This document shows, in pieces, positions 25,393-32,470 of a DNA stretch of 64,000 nt (the stretch's first letter is position 1; each line of letters opens with the position of its first letter). A program made the position numbers and the translations under genes. Under the pieces are notes generated by a model. The model did no database searches and was not told where the DNA came from. It worked only from the letters and a program-made list of their open reading frames with translations. Source of the DNA: Paenibacillus hamazuiensis (GTDB lineage Bacteria; Bacillota; Bacilli; Paenibacillales; NBRC-103111); the NCBI RefSeq assembly GCF_023276405.1, contig NZ_JALRMO010000001.1, forward strand, positions 1,860,001 through 1,924,000. Direction: 5' to 3'.

Positions 25393-26247
25393 ATGGCAGA
25401 GCTTACATATAAACAGCAAATTGTGGAGGCTGCGGCCGCTTTGAAGGAGCGGCTTGGCGGCAGGCAGCCGTCGATCGGGCTGATTCTCGGCTCGGGGCTC
25501 GGAGATTTGGCGGATCACGTGGAAAACGCCGTGAAAATCTCTTACGACGAAGTGCCGCATTTTCCCGTGTCTACCGTAGAAGGACATGCCGGTCAATTCG
25601 TCGTCGGTACGCTCGAAGGCAAGACGGTCATCGTCATGCAGGGCCGTTTTCATTATTACGAAGGATACTCGATGAAAAAAGTCGTGTTTCCGGTCTACGT
25701 GATGAAGCAGCTCGGCATAGGCACGCTGGTCATCACCAACGCGGCCGGCGGCATGAACCGCGCTTTCCAGGCGGGTGATCTGATGCTGATCAGCGATCAT
25801 CTCAACCTGACCGGCGACAACCCGCTGATCGGGCCGAACGACAGCGAGCTGGGCGTCCGCTTCCCGGACATGTCGGAAGCGTACAGCCGCGAATACCGCG
25901 AGCTGGCCAAGCGGATTGCCGGTGAACTCGGCACGGAAGGCGGCGAACCGATCCGCCTGCAGGAAGGCGTGTACAGCGGCATTACCGGCCCGACGTACAT
26001 GACGCCGTCCGAGCTGAACATGCTGGCCCGCGTCGGCGGCGATGCGGTCGGCATGTCCACCGTCGGCGAAGTGATCGCCGCGCGGCATGCCGGGCTCAAG
26101 GTGCTCGGCATCTCGTGCATCACCGACATGGCGATCGGCGACGAGCTTGAGCCGCTCACGCACGAGCAGGTCGTAGCTGTCGCAAACCGCACGAAGCCGA
26201 AGTTTATCTCACTCGTTCGGCGTTTTGTACGCGAGGTGACGGTTTAA
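25393..26247 (+). CDS. purine-nucleoside phosphorylase paralogue with altered base pocket
   Basis: A 284-residue protein of the same family as its upstream neighbour, sharing GLILGSGLG, HFPVSTVEGHAG, NAAGGMN and GGDAVGMSTV. At the two purine-reading positions it differs: Met203 in GPTYMTPSE where the neighbour has Glu, and Asp245 in SCITDMAIG where the neighbour has Asn. Asp at this place is what MTA phosphorylases use to bind 6-aminopurines, so adenosine or methylthioadenosine phosphorolysis is plausible. It is translationally close to punA (three-base gap), and the AAGTTGGAGG site lies inside the preceding gene. Confidence 0.88.
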   Translation: MAELTYKQQIVEAAAALKERLGGRQPSIGLILGSGLGDLADHVENAVKISYDEVPHFPVSTVEGHAGQFVVGTLEGKTVIVMQGRFHYYEGYSMKKVVFPVYVMKQLGIGTLVITNAAGGMNRAFQAGDLMLISDHLNLTGDNPLIGPNDSELGVRFPDMSEAYSREYRELAKRIAGELGTEGGEPIRLQEGVYSGITGPTYMTPSELNMLARVGGDAVGMSTVGEVIAARHAGLKVLGISCITDMAIGDELEPLTHEQVVAVANRTKPKFISLVRRFVREVTV

Positions 26248-26277
26248 GACATTTGCTGTTATGATTTGAAATCAAAT

Positions 26278-26323
26278 AGCTGCTTCCCGAGGTAAGACAA
26301 AACCGAAGGTTGGCAGCTTTTTT
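26278..26323 (+). terminator. intrinsic terminator after the purine salvage operon
   Basis: AGCTGC pairs with GCAGCT, with inner CC/GG and GGT/ACC pairs around an eight-base loop, followed by six T residues. Confidence 0.6.
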
Positions 26324-26452
26324 AATTGCCGGGAAACTATGAGTTGTGGATAACCGGGGGCCCTCAAAAAGTTCCAGGAATAGGTTGCAAAGGTTTACTT
26401 CCCTTTCGGGGATTTGTCTGCATAACTTGAGCGGATGCGGAGTGAAGCAGCG

Positions 26453-26893
26453 GTGGAAAGCAAACGAATGTTGATCGACGGCATGTGGAATCAAGAAGAC
26501 AGTCAATATGTCAGAAACAAGCTGGTTGAGTACAATTCCCGACATATATCCGATGGTCTAAAATCTGTCCATGAAAACGTCAGTTTGTTCCTTAAGGATG
26601 AAGAAGGGAAGATATTCGGCGGAATTACGGGGGTTTTGAAGTGGAATTATTTAAAAGTCGATATTTTTTGGATAGATGATCGACTTCGTGGTCAAGGGTA
26701 TGGGAGCCGTCTGCTTCACGAAATGGAAATCGTCGCGCAAAATCATCAATGCGATTTTATAGAGCTGGACACGTTCAGCTTTCAAGCGCCGGAATTTTAC
26801 TTGAAAAACGGTTTCGAAATCGTCGGCGTCGTGGAAAACGCGCCAAAAGGCCATAGTCATTATTATATGATCAAACGCTTAACACGCCCATAA
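26453..26893 (+). CDS. GNAT family N-acetyltransferase
   Basis: Acetyl-CoA-dependent acetyltransferase of about 146 residues. The GNAT pyrophosphate loop is WIDDRLRGQGYGSRLLHEME (R/Q-x-x-G-x-G/A), followed by IELDTFSFQAPEFYLKNGFE, the beta6-alpha4 region with the conserved Phe-Tyr-Gly-type FYLKNGF. Closest in style to the small-molecule acetyltransferase group often next to salvage genes. Start is uncertain: GTG 26453 has GGAG 11 bases upstream; ATG 26435 and ATG 26468 are alternatives. A good terminator follows. Confidence 0.75.
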   Translation: MESKRMLIDGMWNQEDSQYVRNKLVEYNSRHISDGLKSVHENVSLFLKDEEGKIFGGITGVLKWNYLKVDIFWIDDRLRGQGYGSRLLHEMEIVAQNHQCDFIELDTFSFQAPEFYLKNGFEIVGVVENAPKGHSHYYMIKRLTRP

Positions 26894-26909
26894 AACCGGC
26901 AATATGCTC

Positions 26910-26940
26910 AGCCCCTTCCGCTCAGGAAGGGGCTTGTTTA
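26910..26940 (+). terminator. intrinsic terminator after the GNAT gene
   Basis: AGCCCCTTCC pairs perfectly with GGAAGGGGCT around GCTCA, followed by TGTTTATT. Confidence 0.8.
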
Positions 26941-26973
26941 TTAGTTTCCTCCGCCGCAAAGTCCGATTCTTAC

Positions 26974-27353
26974 GGGCGGGGCAAGGGCACCCAAGCGCCC
27001 AATGTTGTCAGGTTAACAGGCATGGACGAAATCAAGGGTTGAACCATATAAGAGCGAACGACACTAGGAACGTTATTCCTCGAAAATAAGTAGATTATAA
27101 AAATAGCGGAACCCACGTTCGCTATTCTCAGAAAAATGAGCGATTTGAAAAAATAGAGGAACTGAGATGCGCTAAATCGGTAAAAAATGGGCTTGAGGAG
27201 TGGAGAAACAGACAAATAGCGCACCTGAGTTCCGCTAATTTCCAAAAATACCGAAATCGACCTAATTAGCGAACCATAGTTCCGCTATGTTCCCGCTTAA
27301 CCTGACAACATTGCCCAAGCGCCCGGGGTCCCCTAGAGGGGGATTTAGGGGGT
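26974..27353. repeat. partial copy (tail only) of the structured repeat, split by a MITE
   Basis: GGGCGGGGCAAGGGCACCC (from 26974) and, after the insertion, CCCAAGCGCCCGGGGTCCCC...GGGGGATTTAGGGGG (27314-27350) together match the 3' tail of the element at 36817-36870 and 63745-63796. The variable-stem hairpins are not present here. The interruption at 27000/27001-27312/27313 is the MITE-like element listed next. Confidence 0.7.
27001..27312. mobile_element. MITE-like element, 312 bp, with terminal inverted repeats and target duplication
   Basis: Left end AATGTTGTCAGGTTAA (27001-27016) is the exact reverse complement of right end TTAACCTGACAACATT (27297-27312); counting the flanking C/G gives 17 bp. 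CCCAAGCGCCC occurs on both sides (26990-27000 and 27314-27324), consistent with a 10-11 bp target duplication. No coding capacity is seen. The interior holds four imperfect dyads of the type AATAGCGGAAC...GTTCGCTATT at 27102, 27151, 27214 and 27264. It would be moved by a transposase encoded elsewhere. Confidence 0.8.
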
Positions 27354-27512
27354 GTCGTTCACCTTTGCCTGCAAATGGGCGAGTTGAGCTTGATCGAGCA
27401 GTTCCTGCGCGGCTTGAAGGTCCTCTTTATCGTTGCTTTTTCTTGCATCATTTAACGCATGAAGCGCGTGGTTCAAATCGTGCTGGGCTTCGGTTTTGGC
27501 ATTTTGTTTCAT
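27345..27512 (-). CDS. hypothetical small protein, 55 residues
   Basis: Not a known family to me. ATG at 27510-27512 has CAGGAGG about nine bases upstream on the minus strand. The product begins MKQNAKTEAQHDLNHALHAL and is highly helical, charged and Ala/Gln/Leu-rich (NDARKSNDKEDLQAAQELL), probably a coiled coil or three-helix unit, with no membrane segment. Its last codons and TAA stop fall inside the GGGGGATTTAGGGGG tail of the repeat, so the repeat supplies the C-terminus. Confidence 0.65.
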   Translation of the reverse strand: MKQNAKTEAQHDLNHALHALNDARKSNDKEDLQAAQELLDQAQLAHLQAKVNDTP

Positions 27513-27672
27513 CGTTTATCCTCCTGAAATATAAGTTTCGTCGCCAAATCATAGTTAATATGATCAAAATATGCTCCCGCGATGCATGAATGTTTGGATT
27601 TTTTTGAAAAATTCAGTTGGATGACGCATGGATGAAATTTTATTTCAAAAAATTTTTTTGTGTCGACAAGGT

Positions 27673-27702
27673 TTTACAACATTTAACAACCATCTGTATT
27701 AT
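27673..27702 (+). promoter_or_regulatory. promoter of the Spo0E-like gene, with possible Spo0A boxes
   Basis: TTTACA (27673-27678), an 18-base spacer and TATTAT (27697-27702). CTTGTCGACA on the minus strand just upstream and TTTGTCGTG (about 27709) just downstream resemble the 0A box TTTGTCGAA. Confidence 0.45.
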
Positions 27703-27744
27703 AATGCATTTGTCGTGGTATTTAGAGGAATGGAGAGTTATCAG

Positions 27745-27945
27745 GTGGAACTTTATTTTGAAGAGAAAATTGAAGAATTGCGCTTGCAGATGGTTGAAGA
27801 GGCAATGTTCCATGGCAGTTTTGCTAACGAAAGAGTGATCGAGCTGAGCCAACGCTTGGATAAATACATTGTTATGCTTCAAAAAATAAGGAAAAAGACT
27901 GCAAGCCAGCAGGCACAAAAGCAATCCTTGATGGTAGTCGGATAG
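27745..27945 (+). CDS. Spo0E-like aspartyl-phosphate phosphatase
   Basis: Small helical-hairpin phosphatase of the Spo0E family, which dephosphorylates Spo0A~P and delays sporulation. The 66 residues carry the family pattern IEELRLQMVEEAMFHGSFAN, then VIELSQRLDKYIVMLQ; the SQxLD core (here SQRLD) contains the catalytic residues. GTG 27745 is chosen because GGAG lies nine bases before it and the family motif begins right after; ATG 27730 is an alternative. Followed by a strong terminator, so monocistronic. Confidence 0.85.
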   Translation: MELYFEEKIEELRLQMVEEAMFHGSFANERVIELSQRLDKYIVMLQKIRKKTASQQAQKQSLMVVG

Positions 27946-27954
27946 GTATGATCG

Positions 27955-28007
27955 AAGGCTGCACCAAGTCGATGGCAGGATCGACATGGCGCGGCCTTAT
28001 TTTTTTG
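27955..28007 (+). terminator. intrinsic terminator after the Spo0E-like gene
   Basis: AAGGC and CCAAGTCGAT pair with ATCGACATGG and GCCTT around GGCAGG, followed by a run of seven T residues. Confidence 0.8.
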
Positions 28008-28135
28008 AGTCGGCTGAATACAAAAGTGGAAACTTGTGGTAAGATGTTGTTGCGTATTATGACGGCATTCCTGTGCGGCATGAAATCGAATTTGAGTATG
28101 TTTTTTAAGACGAATAGCGAAGGGAGGAGCGGAGG

Positions 28136-28576
28136 ATGTTTATCGTCAATGTACAGGGGGCTTTATATCGGGAGGATAAATGGCTTGTCATCGAAAGGAG
28201 CGCGAAGGAAAAACATGCGGGTGGCACGCTTGCTTTCGTCGGAGGCAAGGTAGACCGGGAAGGCGTTGCTCTGAATATATTGGAGAAAACCGTCAGGCGC
28301 GAGTTGATGGAAGAGGTGGGGGTTGAGATCGGGGACAACCTACACTACCTGCAAAGCTCCTCCTTTGTAACGGCTTCCGGCACGCATGTCGTCAATATTG
28401 TGTTCGTGTGCGAACATAAACGAGGAGAGCCGTATTGCAAAAGCAAGGACGAAGTGGAAAACGTTTATTGGATGACATGCGAAGAGGCGATCCTCCATCC
28501 GAAGTGTCCTCCATGGACCAAAGAAGACATCGTGCGGGCCGAGAACGTCCGTTTAATGCTGATTCGCCAGCAATAG
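28136..28576 (+). CDS. Nudix hydrolase
   Basis: A 146-residue Nudix protein: GGKVDREGVALNILEKTVRR, then ELMEEVGVEI (about 36-65) gives G-x5-E replaced in part (G-x-V-D-R-E-G), with the RELMEEVG metal motif intact. The nucleotide-binding sheet (MFIVNVQGALYREDKWLVIE) precedes it. Purines or sugar nucleotides are likely substrates; specificity is not readable. GGGAGGAG lies 10-17 bases before the ATG and a second GGAGG is adjacent to it. Single gene with its own terminator. Confidence 0.8.
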   Translation: MFIVNVQGALYREDKWLVIERSAKEKHAGGTLAFVGGKVDREGVALNILEKTVRRELMEEVGVEIGDNLHYLQSSSFVTASGTHVVNIVFVCEHKRGEPYCKSKDEVENVYWMTCEEAILHPKCPPWTKEDIVRAENVRLMLIRQQ

Positions 28577-28618
28577 AAAAAGCGGCCGGATGAACGTGTT
28601 CATCCGACCGCTTTTTTA
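28577..28618 (+). terminator. intrinsic terminator after the Nudix gene
   Basis: AAAAAGCGG and CGGATGAAC pair with GTTCATCCG and CCGCTTTTTT around a two-base loop. Confidence 0.9.
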
Positions 28619-29062
28619 ATAGAATCAGAATTGATAAGCCCGGGGCTGTTAAACATCTGATTCGCAAGAAAAGCTTCCGCTAAAACAAGCTTCGTCGAAT
28701 TTGCATCGATTCAGAGCTTTTCTTATGTTCCCCACCGCCTATACGGCAGCTTGCAAGTTCCTGTATGAATCTATATTATGCGTAGCACCATTTTCGATGT
28801 ATACTAAAACAATGAAAGCCCTGCCTCTCTTTCATCCTTACGACTCCGATGATCGCGCCAGTGTGAATCAGTAATACGGGAAAACAAATTCGTTCAACAA
28901 TTGGAATTTGAATCAAATGGCTGGAGGAAAATGATTCTTCGGGGAACTTCTATGAGGTAAACATTATTTACATAATATCATCATTTTGCTTCAAATGCAA
29001 TACTGTGGTTTACATCAGCGTTTTCAAAGTATGGTTTACCTATGCTGCGGAGGTGTCGACTA
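28619..29062. other. 444-base region without a recognisable gene
   Basis: AT-richer spacer. AAGAAAAGCT (about 28667) is repeated inverted as AGCTTTTCTT (about 28714), a 10-base dyad with a 37-base loop. A nine-codon frame behind GGAGG at about 28931 is too short to support. Otherwise nothing is seen; the promoter of the next gene presumably lies near 28970-29040. Confidence 0.5.
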
Positions 29063-29329
29063 ATGGAACTATGGATTGGAATAATGATGAGCGGTGCGGC
29101 TGCTGCTCTGTTGCTCGGGATTTGGGCTGTTTCGAGAAAATCGCGCAACAGCGGCAACGTAACCCGTTTGAAAGATTTTAAAAAGAAAAAGCGGAATGGA
29201 CAGCCTTGTTCCTTTTGCCGCAAAAAGTCGGAAGACTTGGCGTTTTATGCGGATGAAAACGGTCAAATCGTCGGTGTGTGCAAGTCGTGCAGGCCGATGG
29301 CGGAACGCCGGGAGCTTGGACGGCTGTAA
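29063..29329 (+). CDS. small membrane protein with C-terminal zinc ribbon
   Basis: An 88-residue protein: a membrane helix at residues about 3-23 (LWIGIMMSGAAAALLLGIWA), a very basic stretch (RLKDFKKKKRNG), then a four-Cys zinc-ribbon-like module CSFC (near 50) and CKSC (near 74). ATG 29063 has GGAGG nine bases upstream. Topology suggests a membrane-anchored cytoplasmic zinc ribbon. No family name is recognised. Confidence 0.65.
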   Translation: MELWIGIMMSGAAAALLLGIWAVSRKSRNSGNVTRLKDFKKKKRNGQPCSFCRKKSEDLAFYADENGQIVGVCKSCRPMAERRELGRL

Positions 29330-29337
29330 CTGCAATG

Positions 29338-29490
29338 TCAGCCGGCCATATTGGCATTTGTCGGCAGGGCCGCTTTGCATAAACCTGCGGAATAACGGAC
29401 GGATTGGACGAAATGAAAGCCGGTTTTAAATACGATCTCACCGGCGGCGCCTTTCGGGTGAGTCGTTTTGCAGAATAAGCAGTAATACAT
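29338..29490 (-). CDS. hypothetical small protein, 50 residues, N-terminal CxxC
   Basis: ATG at 29488-29490 follows AAGGGGAG by six bases on the minus strand. The product begins MYYCLFCKTTHPKGAAGEIV and includes one further Cys near residue 38. The CLFC pair suggests half of a metal-binding knuckle. It is convergent with the zinc-ribbon membrane protein and ends nine bases from it. No homologue recognised; supported only by a good ribosome binding site and a clean frame. Confidence 0.45.
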   Translation of the reverse strand: MYYCLFCKTTHPKGAAGEIVFKTGFHFVQSVRYSAGLCKAALPTNANMAG

Positions 29491-29579
29491 CGAAATCTCC
29501 CCTTATATTTTTCTGCACGAAATTACATCCGTGCACTGATATGTATGAGCCTTGTCTGCGGAGTATTCCGCTTTTTTCT

Positions 29580-29609
29580 ACAAAAAAAGCACCCCTTGCG
29601 GAGTGCTGC
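29580..29609 (-). terminator. intrinsic terminator downstream of the 28-codon gene
   Basis: Minus strand: AGCACTCC-GCAA-GGGGTGCT followed by seven T residues. It ends the small gene at 29613-29699 and supports its reality. Confidence 0.8.
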
Positions 29610-29612
29610 GAC

Positions 29613-29699
29613 TCATTTCGATTTATTGGCGCTTTTGTCGCTGTTCGTATTTCGGGTTGTCGTATTTTGATTGCCGTGGCCTTGCTGCTTGTCCGCCAT
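29613..29699 (-). CDS. hypothetical very small hydrophilic protein, 28 residues
   Basis: ATG at 29697-29699 lies nine bases after GGGAGGCG on the minus strand; the product begins MADKQQGHGNQNTTTRNTNS and ends DKSANKSK. It is almost entirely polar (Asn/Thr/Lys/Gln/Ser), resembling the minor small spore proteins of Bacillales in composition, but I cannot assign it to one. A perfect intrinsic terminator follows immediately. Confidence 0.55.
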   Translation of the reverse strand: MADKQQGHGNQNTTTRNTNSDKSANKSK

Positions 29700-29918
29700 A
29701 AGATCGCCTCCCTTCGGAACGTCTCGAACATATCGTAGTATGAGTCCGATTAAAAAAATCCATGCCAAAAGCCAGGTGAATAGGTAATTTAGGCTGTTAA
29801 ACCACCGTCTTTCATGTTATACTTAGGAAAACGGAACTATTATCCTGGTTAATTTGGACTAATCGCTGCATACTTAATTGACTCGAATCATCCACCCGGG
29901 AACAAGGAAGTGTTACTT

Positions 29919-30314
29919 ATGAGCGTGCTGATGGTGGCCAACTGTCCGAAATGCGGCAAGGTGTTTCAAAAAAATTTGCGCAATATGTGTCAAGATTGCA
30001 TGAGAGCGGTCGACGGCGATTTTCAGAAATGCTACTCTTATTTGCGGATGAACCGGAAGGCGACGACGGAGGAGCTGAACCGGGATACCGGGGTCAGCGT
30101 ACAGCAGATCACCCTGTTTATTAAAGATAACCGTCTGCCGTTGATCGATTATCCGAATTTGACGTATGCGTGCGCATCTTGCGGGGGGCCGATCCGCCGG
30201 AATAATATATGCGTTCCGTGCGCCACCCGGTTGACTGCACAAATCAACGATATGAAGGAAAAGGAAGCGAAGAAACATCAAGGTGTCGGATTTCATTCGA
30301 GAAGAAGCTTTTGA
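29919..30314 (+). CDS. yvyF: YvyF-type flagellar operon protein
   Basis: A 131-residue protein with two zinc-knuckle halves: CPKCGKVFQKNLRNMCQDC near 9-27 and CASCGGPIRRNNICVPC near 85-101. Between them is a short winged-helix-like segment (LRMNRKATTEELNRDTGVSV, then QQITLFIKDNRLPLIDYPNL). This is the pattern of the flagellar operon protein YvyF found next to comF/flgM in Bacillus. Here it stands alone. ATG 29919 has AAGGAAG eight bases upstream; its terminator is at 30327-30353. Confidence 0.82.
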   Translation: MSVLMVANCPKCGKVFQKNLRNMCQDCMRAVDGDFQKCYSYLRMNRKATTEELNRDTGVSVQQITLFIKDNRLPLIDYPNLTYACASCGGPIRRNNICVPCATRLTAQINDMKEKEAKKHQGVGFHSRRSF

Positions 30315-30326
30315 TTATCGAATCGC

Positions 30327-30353
30327 CAAACGTCGCAAGACGTTTTTCTTTTT
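30327..30353 (+). terminator. intrinsic terminator after yvyF
   Basis: AAACGTC-GCAA-GACGTTT followed by TTCTTTTTG. Confidence 0.8.
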
Positions 30354-30520
30354 GTATGCGATTGTGATACAATGTTTGAGGACATGGGGAACAGCATTCA
30401 CGAATTTGTCACAAACTGTTCACCTGTTTGCCATGAAAATCGTGGAGTAGATCCTTCTATCTTCATGTAAAATATAAGTATTGACTTTACAGGCAACTCA
30501 CTCTATGGGGGGAAATTTTC

Positions 30521-30901
30521 GTGCAAAAGTGGATTATGTTTAGCTTGTTTTTGGTAGCATGTATTTTGGGGGTTGGCGTTTTGTTCCAAAACATTACAGT
30601 ACGCCAAGCCGAAATGGCTTCGGAAAAGGCGGAAGCCGGCAAAACGCTCAAAATCGCAGCTTCCAACTTCCAATTCGACAAACCGGAGTATACGGTAAAG
30701 GCGGGAGATAAGCTGACCGTTTCCTTCAATAACAAAGAGGGTTTGCATGCGATGGAAATCGTCGGCCTGAACGTGAAGCTGGACGCATCGAACAAATCGC
30801 AGGAAGTGACCTTCGACAAGCCGGGCACGTATGAAATTCACTGCATTCTGCCTTGCGGTACGGGCCACGCCAACATGAAGTCGACATTGATTGTGCAATA
30901 A
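30521..30901 (+). CDS. membrane-anchored cupredoxin with a CuA-type site
   Basis: A 126-residue cupredoxin. Residues 5-23 form an uncleaved signal anchor. The beta-barrel follows, with metal ligands His76 (GLHAMEIVG) and the late motif HCILPCGTGHANM: Cys108, Cys112, His116 and Met119. The C-x3-C-x3-H-x2-M spacing is that of the dinuclear CuA centre of cytochrome c oxidase subunit II, although the usual Glu between the cysteines is missing. No oxidase genes adjoin it. Start is a GTG with GGGGGGAAA upstream. Probably an extracytoplasmic electron carrier or copper chaperone. Confidence 0.78.
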   Translation: MQKWIMFSLFLVACILGVGVLFQNITVRQAEMASEKAEAGKTLKIAASNFQFDKPEYTVKAGDKLTVSFNNKEGLHAMEIVGLNVKLDASNKSQEVTFDKPGTYEIHCILPCGTGHANMKSTLIVQ

Positions 30902-30910
30902 GCTATTAAG

Positions 30911-30955
30911 GGAACCGCTGATCGGCTAACGCCGGACGGCGGTTCTTTTCTTTTG
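30911..30955 (+). terminator. intrinsic terminator after the cupredoxin gene
   Basis: GAACCGC pairs with GCGGTTC, with inner GG/CC pairs, followed by TTTTCTTTT. Confidence 0.65.
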
Positions 30956-31021
30956 CCGGGCCGCGCTATATAATTACTAATACTTGGCAGAATAATCCGA
31001 TGAAGATTGGAGAATTGACAT

Positions 31022-32332
31022 ATGAGAATGGTCGATCTGATTCAAAAGAAACGTTCCGGGCAACGTCTGAACGAGGCGGAAATAGACTATGTGATCCAAG
31101 GTTATACGAAAGGGGAAATTCCCGATTACCAGATGTCTGCGCTGCTGATGGCCATTTGCTTTCAAGGGATGGACGATCAGGAAACTTCCGATTTGACGAT
31201 GGCGATGGTGCGTTCCGGAGATACGATCGATTTGTCGGCGATCCGCGGCATAAAAGTCGACAAGCATTCCACCGGAGGCGTAGGGGATAAAGTTAGCCTG
31301 ATCGTGGCGCCGATCGTCGCTTCGCTTGGCGTCCCCGTCGCGAAAATGTCGGGGCGCGGGTTAGGACATACCGGCGGAACGGTGGACAAGTTGGAGTCGA
31401 TACCCGGGTTTAACGTGCAGCTTTCGAACGGCCAGTTTATTGACGCGGTGAATTCGATCGGCATGGCGATAGTGAGCCAGACCGGAAATTTGGCTCCCGC
31501 CGACAAAAAAATATATGCGCTGCGGGACGTTACCGGCACGGTCGATTCGATCCCGCTGATCGCCAGCTCCATCATGAGCAAGAAGATCGCTTCCGGAGCG
31601 AACGCGATCGTGCTCGACGTCAAGGTCGGTTCGGGGGCTTTTATGAAAACGGTGGACGAAGCGCGGAAGCTCGCCGAGACGATGACCCGGATCGGCAAAG
31701 CGCTGAACCGCCGAACGGTGGCGATCATCACCGATATGGACCAGCCGCTCGGGCGGGAGATCGGCAATGCCGGCGAAGTGAGGGAGTCGCTCGATGTGCT
31801 TCGCGGGCGCGGCGACAAGGATCTGAGCGAAGTGTCGATCACGGTCGCTTCTTACATGGCTTTGCTTGGCGGTGTCAGCGCATCGCTGGAAGAAGCGAGA
31901 ACGGCGGTTATCGGAGCGATCGAAAGCGGCCGCGCTCTTGAAACGTTCAAGCAGTTCGTCGCGAGCCAAGGCGGGAACAGCGCGATTGTCGACGATCCGT
32001 CCTTGCTGCCCGCGGCCTCGGTATCCGCAAAGGTAAAAGCTACCGCAGACGGCTATGTATCGAAAATCGAAGCGGAAGCGATCGGCGTTGCCGCCATGCT
32101 GCTCGGGGCGGGCAGGGCGACAAAAGAGGATGAGATCGATTATGCCGCCGGCATTACGCTGCATAAAAAAATCGGCGACCGGGTCAGCGCCGGCGATGTT
32201 TTGTGCATCATGCACACGAACCGCAGCGATACCGCTGAAGCGGAGCGGCTCATACTTAAGGCTTATGAACTGAAGGACACTGCACCGGAACCGGCGAAGC
32301 TGATTCACGAGATCGTTGAAGGCGATCGCTGA
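31022..32332 (+). CDS. pdp: pyrimidine-nucleoside phosphorylase
   Basis: Phosphorolysis of uridine, thymidine and deoxyuridine. The 436 residues have the thymidine/pyrimidine phosphorylase signature: KHSTGGVGDKVSL near 81, the following MSGRGLGHTGGTVDKLESIP near 109, KKIASGANAIVLDVKVGSGA near 188, and the C-terminal PYNP barrel-sandwich domain from about 345. Length is right for the Pdp homodimer. In B. subtilis pdp sits with drm and pupG; here it is about 5 kb from them, separated by an accessory stretch. Terminator follows. Confidence 0.94.
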   Translation: MRMVDLIQKKRSGQRLNEAEIDYVIQGYTKGEIPDYQMSALLMAICFQGMDDQETSDLTMAMVRSGDTIDLSAIRGIKVDKHSTGGVGDKVSLIVAPIVASLGVPVAKMSGRGLGHTGGTVDKLESIPGFNVQLSNGQFIDAVNSIGMAIVSQTGNLAPADKKIYALRDVTGTVDSIPLIASSIMSKKIASGANAIVLDVKVGSGAFMKTVDEARKLAETMTRIGKALNRRTVAIITDMDQPLGREIGNAGEVRESLDVLRGRGDKDLSEVSITVASYMALLGGVSASLEEARTAVIGAIESGRALETFKQFVASQGGNSAIVDDPSLLPAASVSAKVKATADGYVSKIEAEAIGVAAMLLGAGRATKEDEIDYAAGITLHKKIGDRVSAGDVLCIMHTNRSDTAEAERLILKAYELKDTAPEPAKLIHEIVEGDR

Positions 32333-32348
32333 TACGAATATTTTTTCG

Positions 32349-32379
32349 AAAGCCTCCCAAATGTTTGGGGGGCTTTTGC
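32349..32379 (+). terminator. intrinsic terminator after pdp
   Basis: AAGCCTCCCAA-ATGT-TTGGGGGGCTTTT. Confidence 0.85.
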
Positions 32380-32470
32380 CGTCTGTTGGAATATTTTTCG
32401 AAAAATGGGTCAACACTGATTAGCAGTACATGAATGTTTGTTTCACTAATTCAGGAGGGGTAGAGAGACG

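Noticed and set aside
24574-26163. A 529-codon minus-strand frame across both punA-type genes
   Set aside because: Antisense to two clear enzymes, Arg/His/Asp-rich composition typical of shadow frames in G+C-rich DNA, no start signals.
27287-27589. A 100-codon plus-strand frame across the MITE edge
   Set aside because: It starts inside the MITE end and is antisense to the better-supported 55-residue gene with a proper ribosome site.
28931-28963. A nine-codon frame behind GGAGG (MILRGTSMR)
   Set aside because: Too short, spacing of only about three bases, and no downstream attenuator-like structure.
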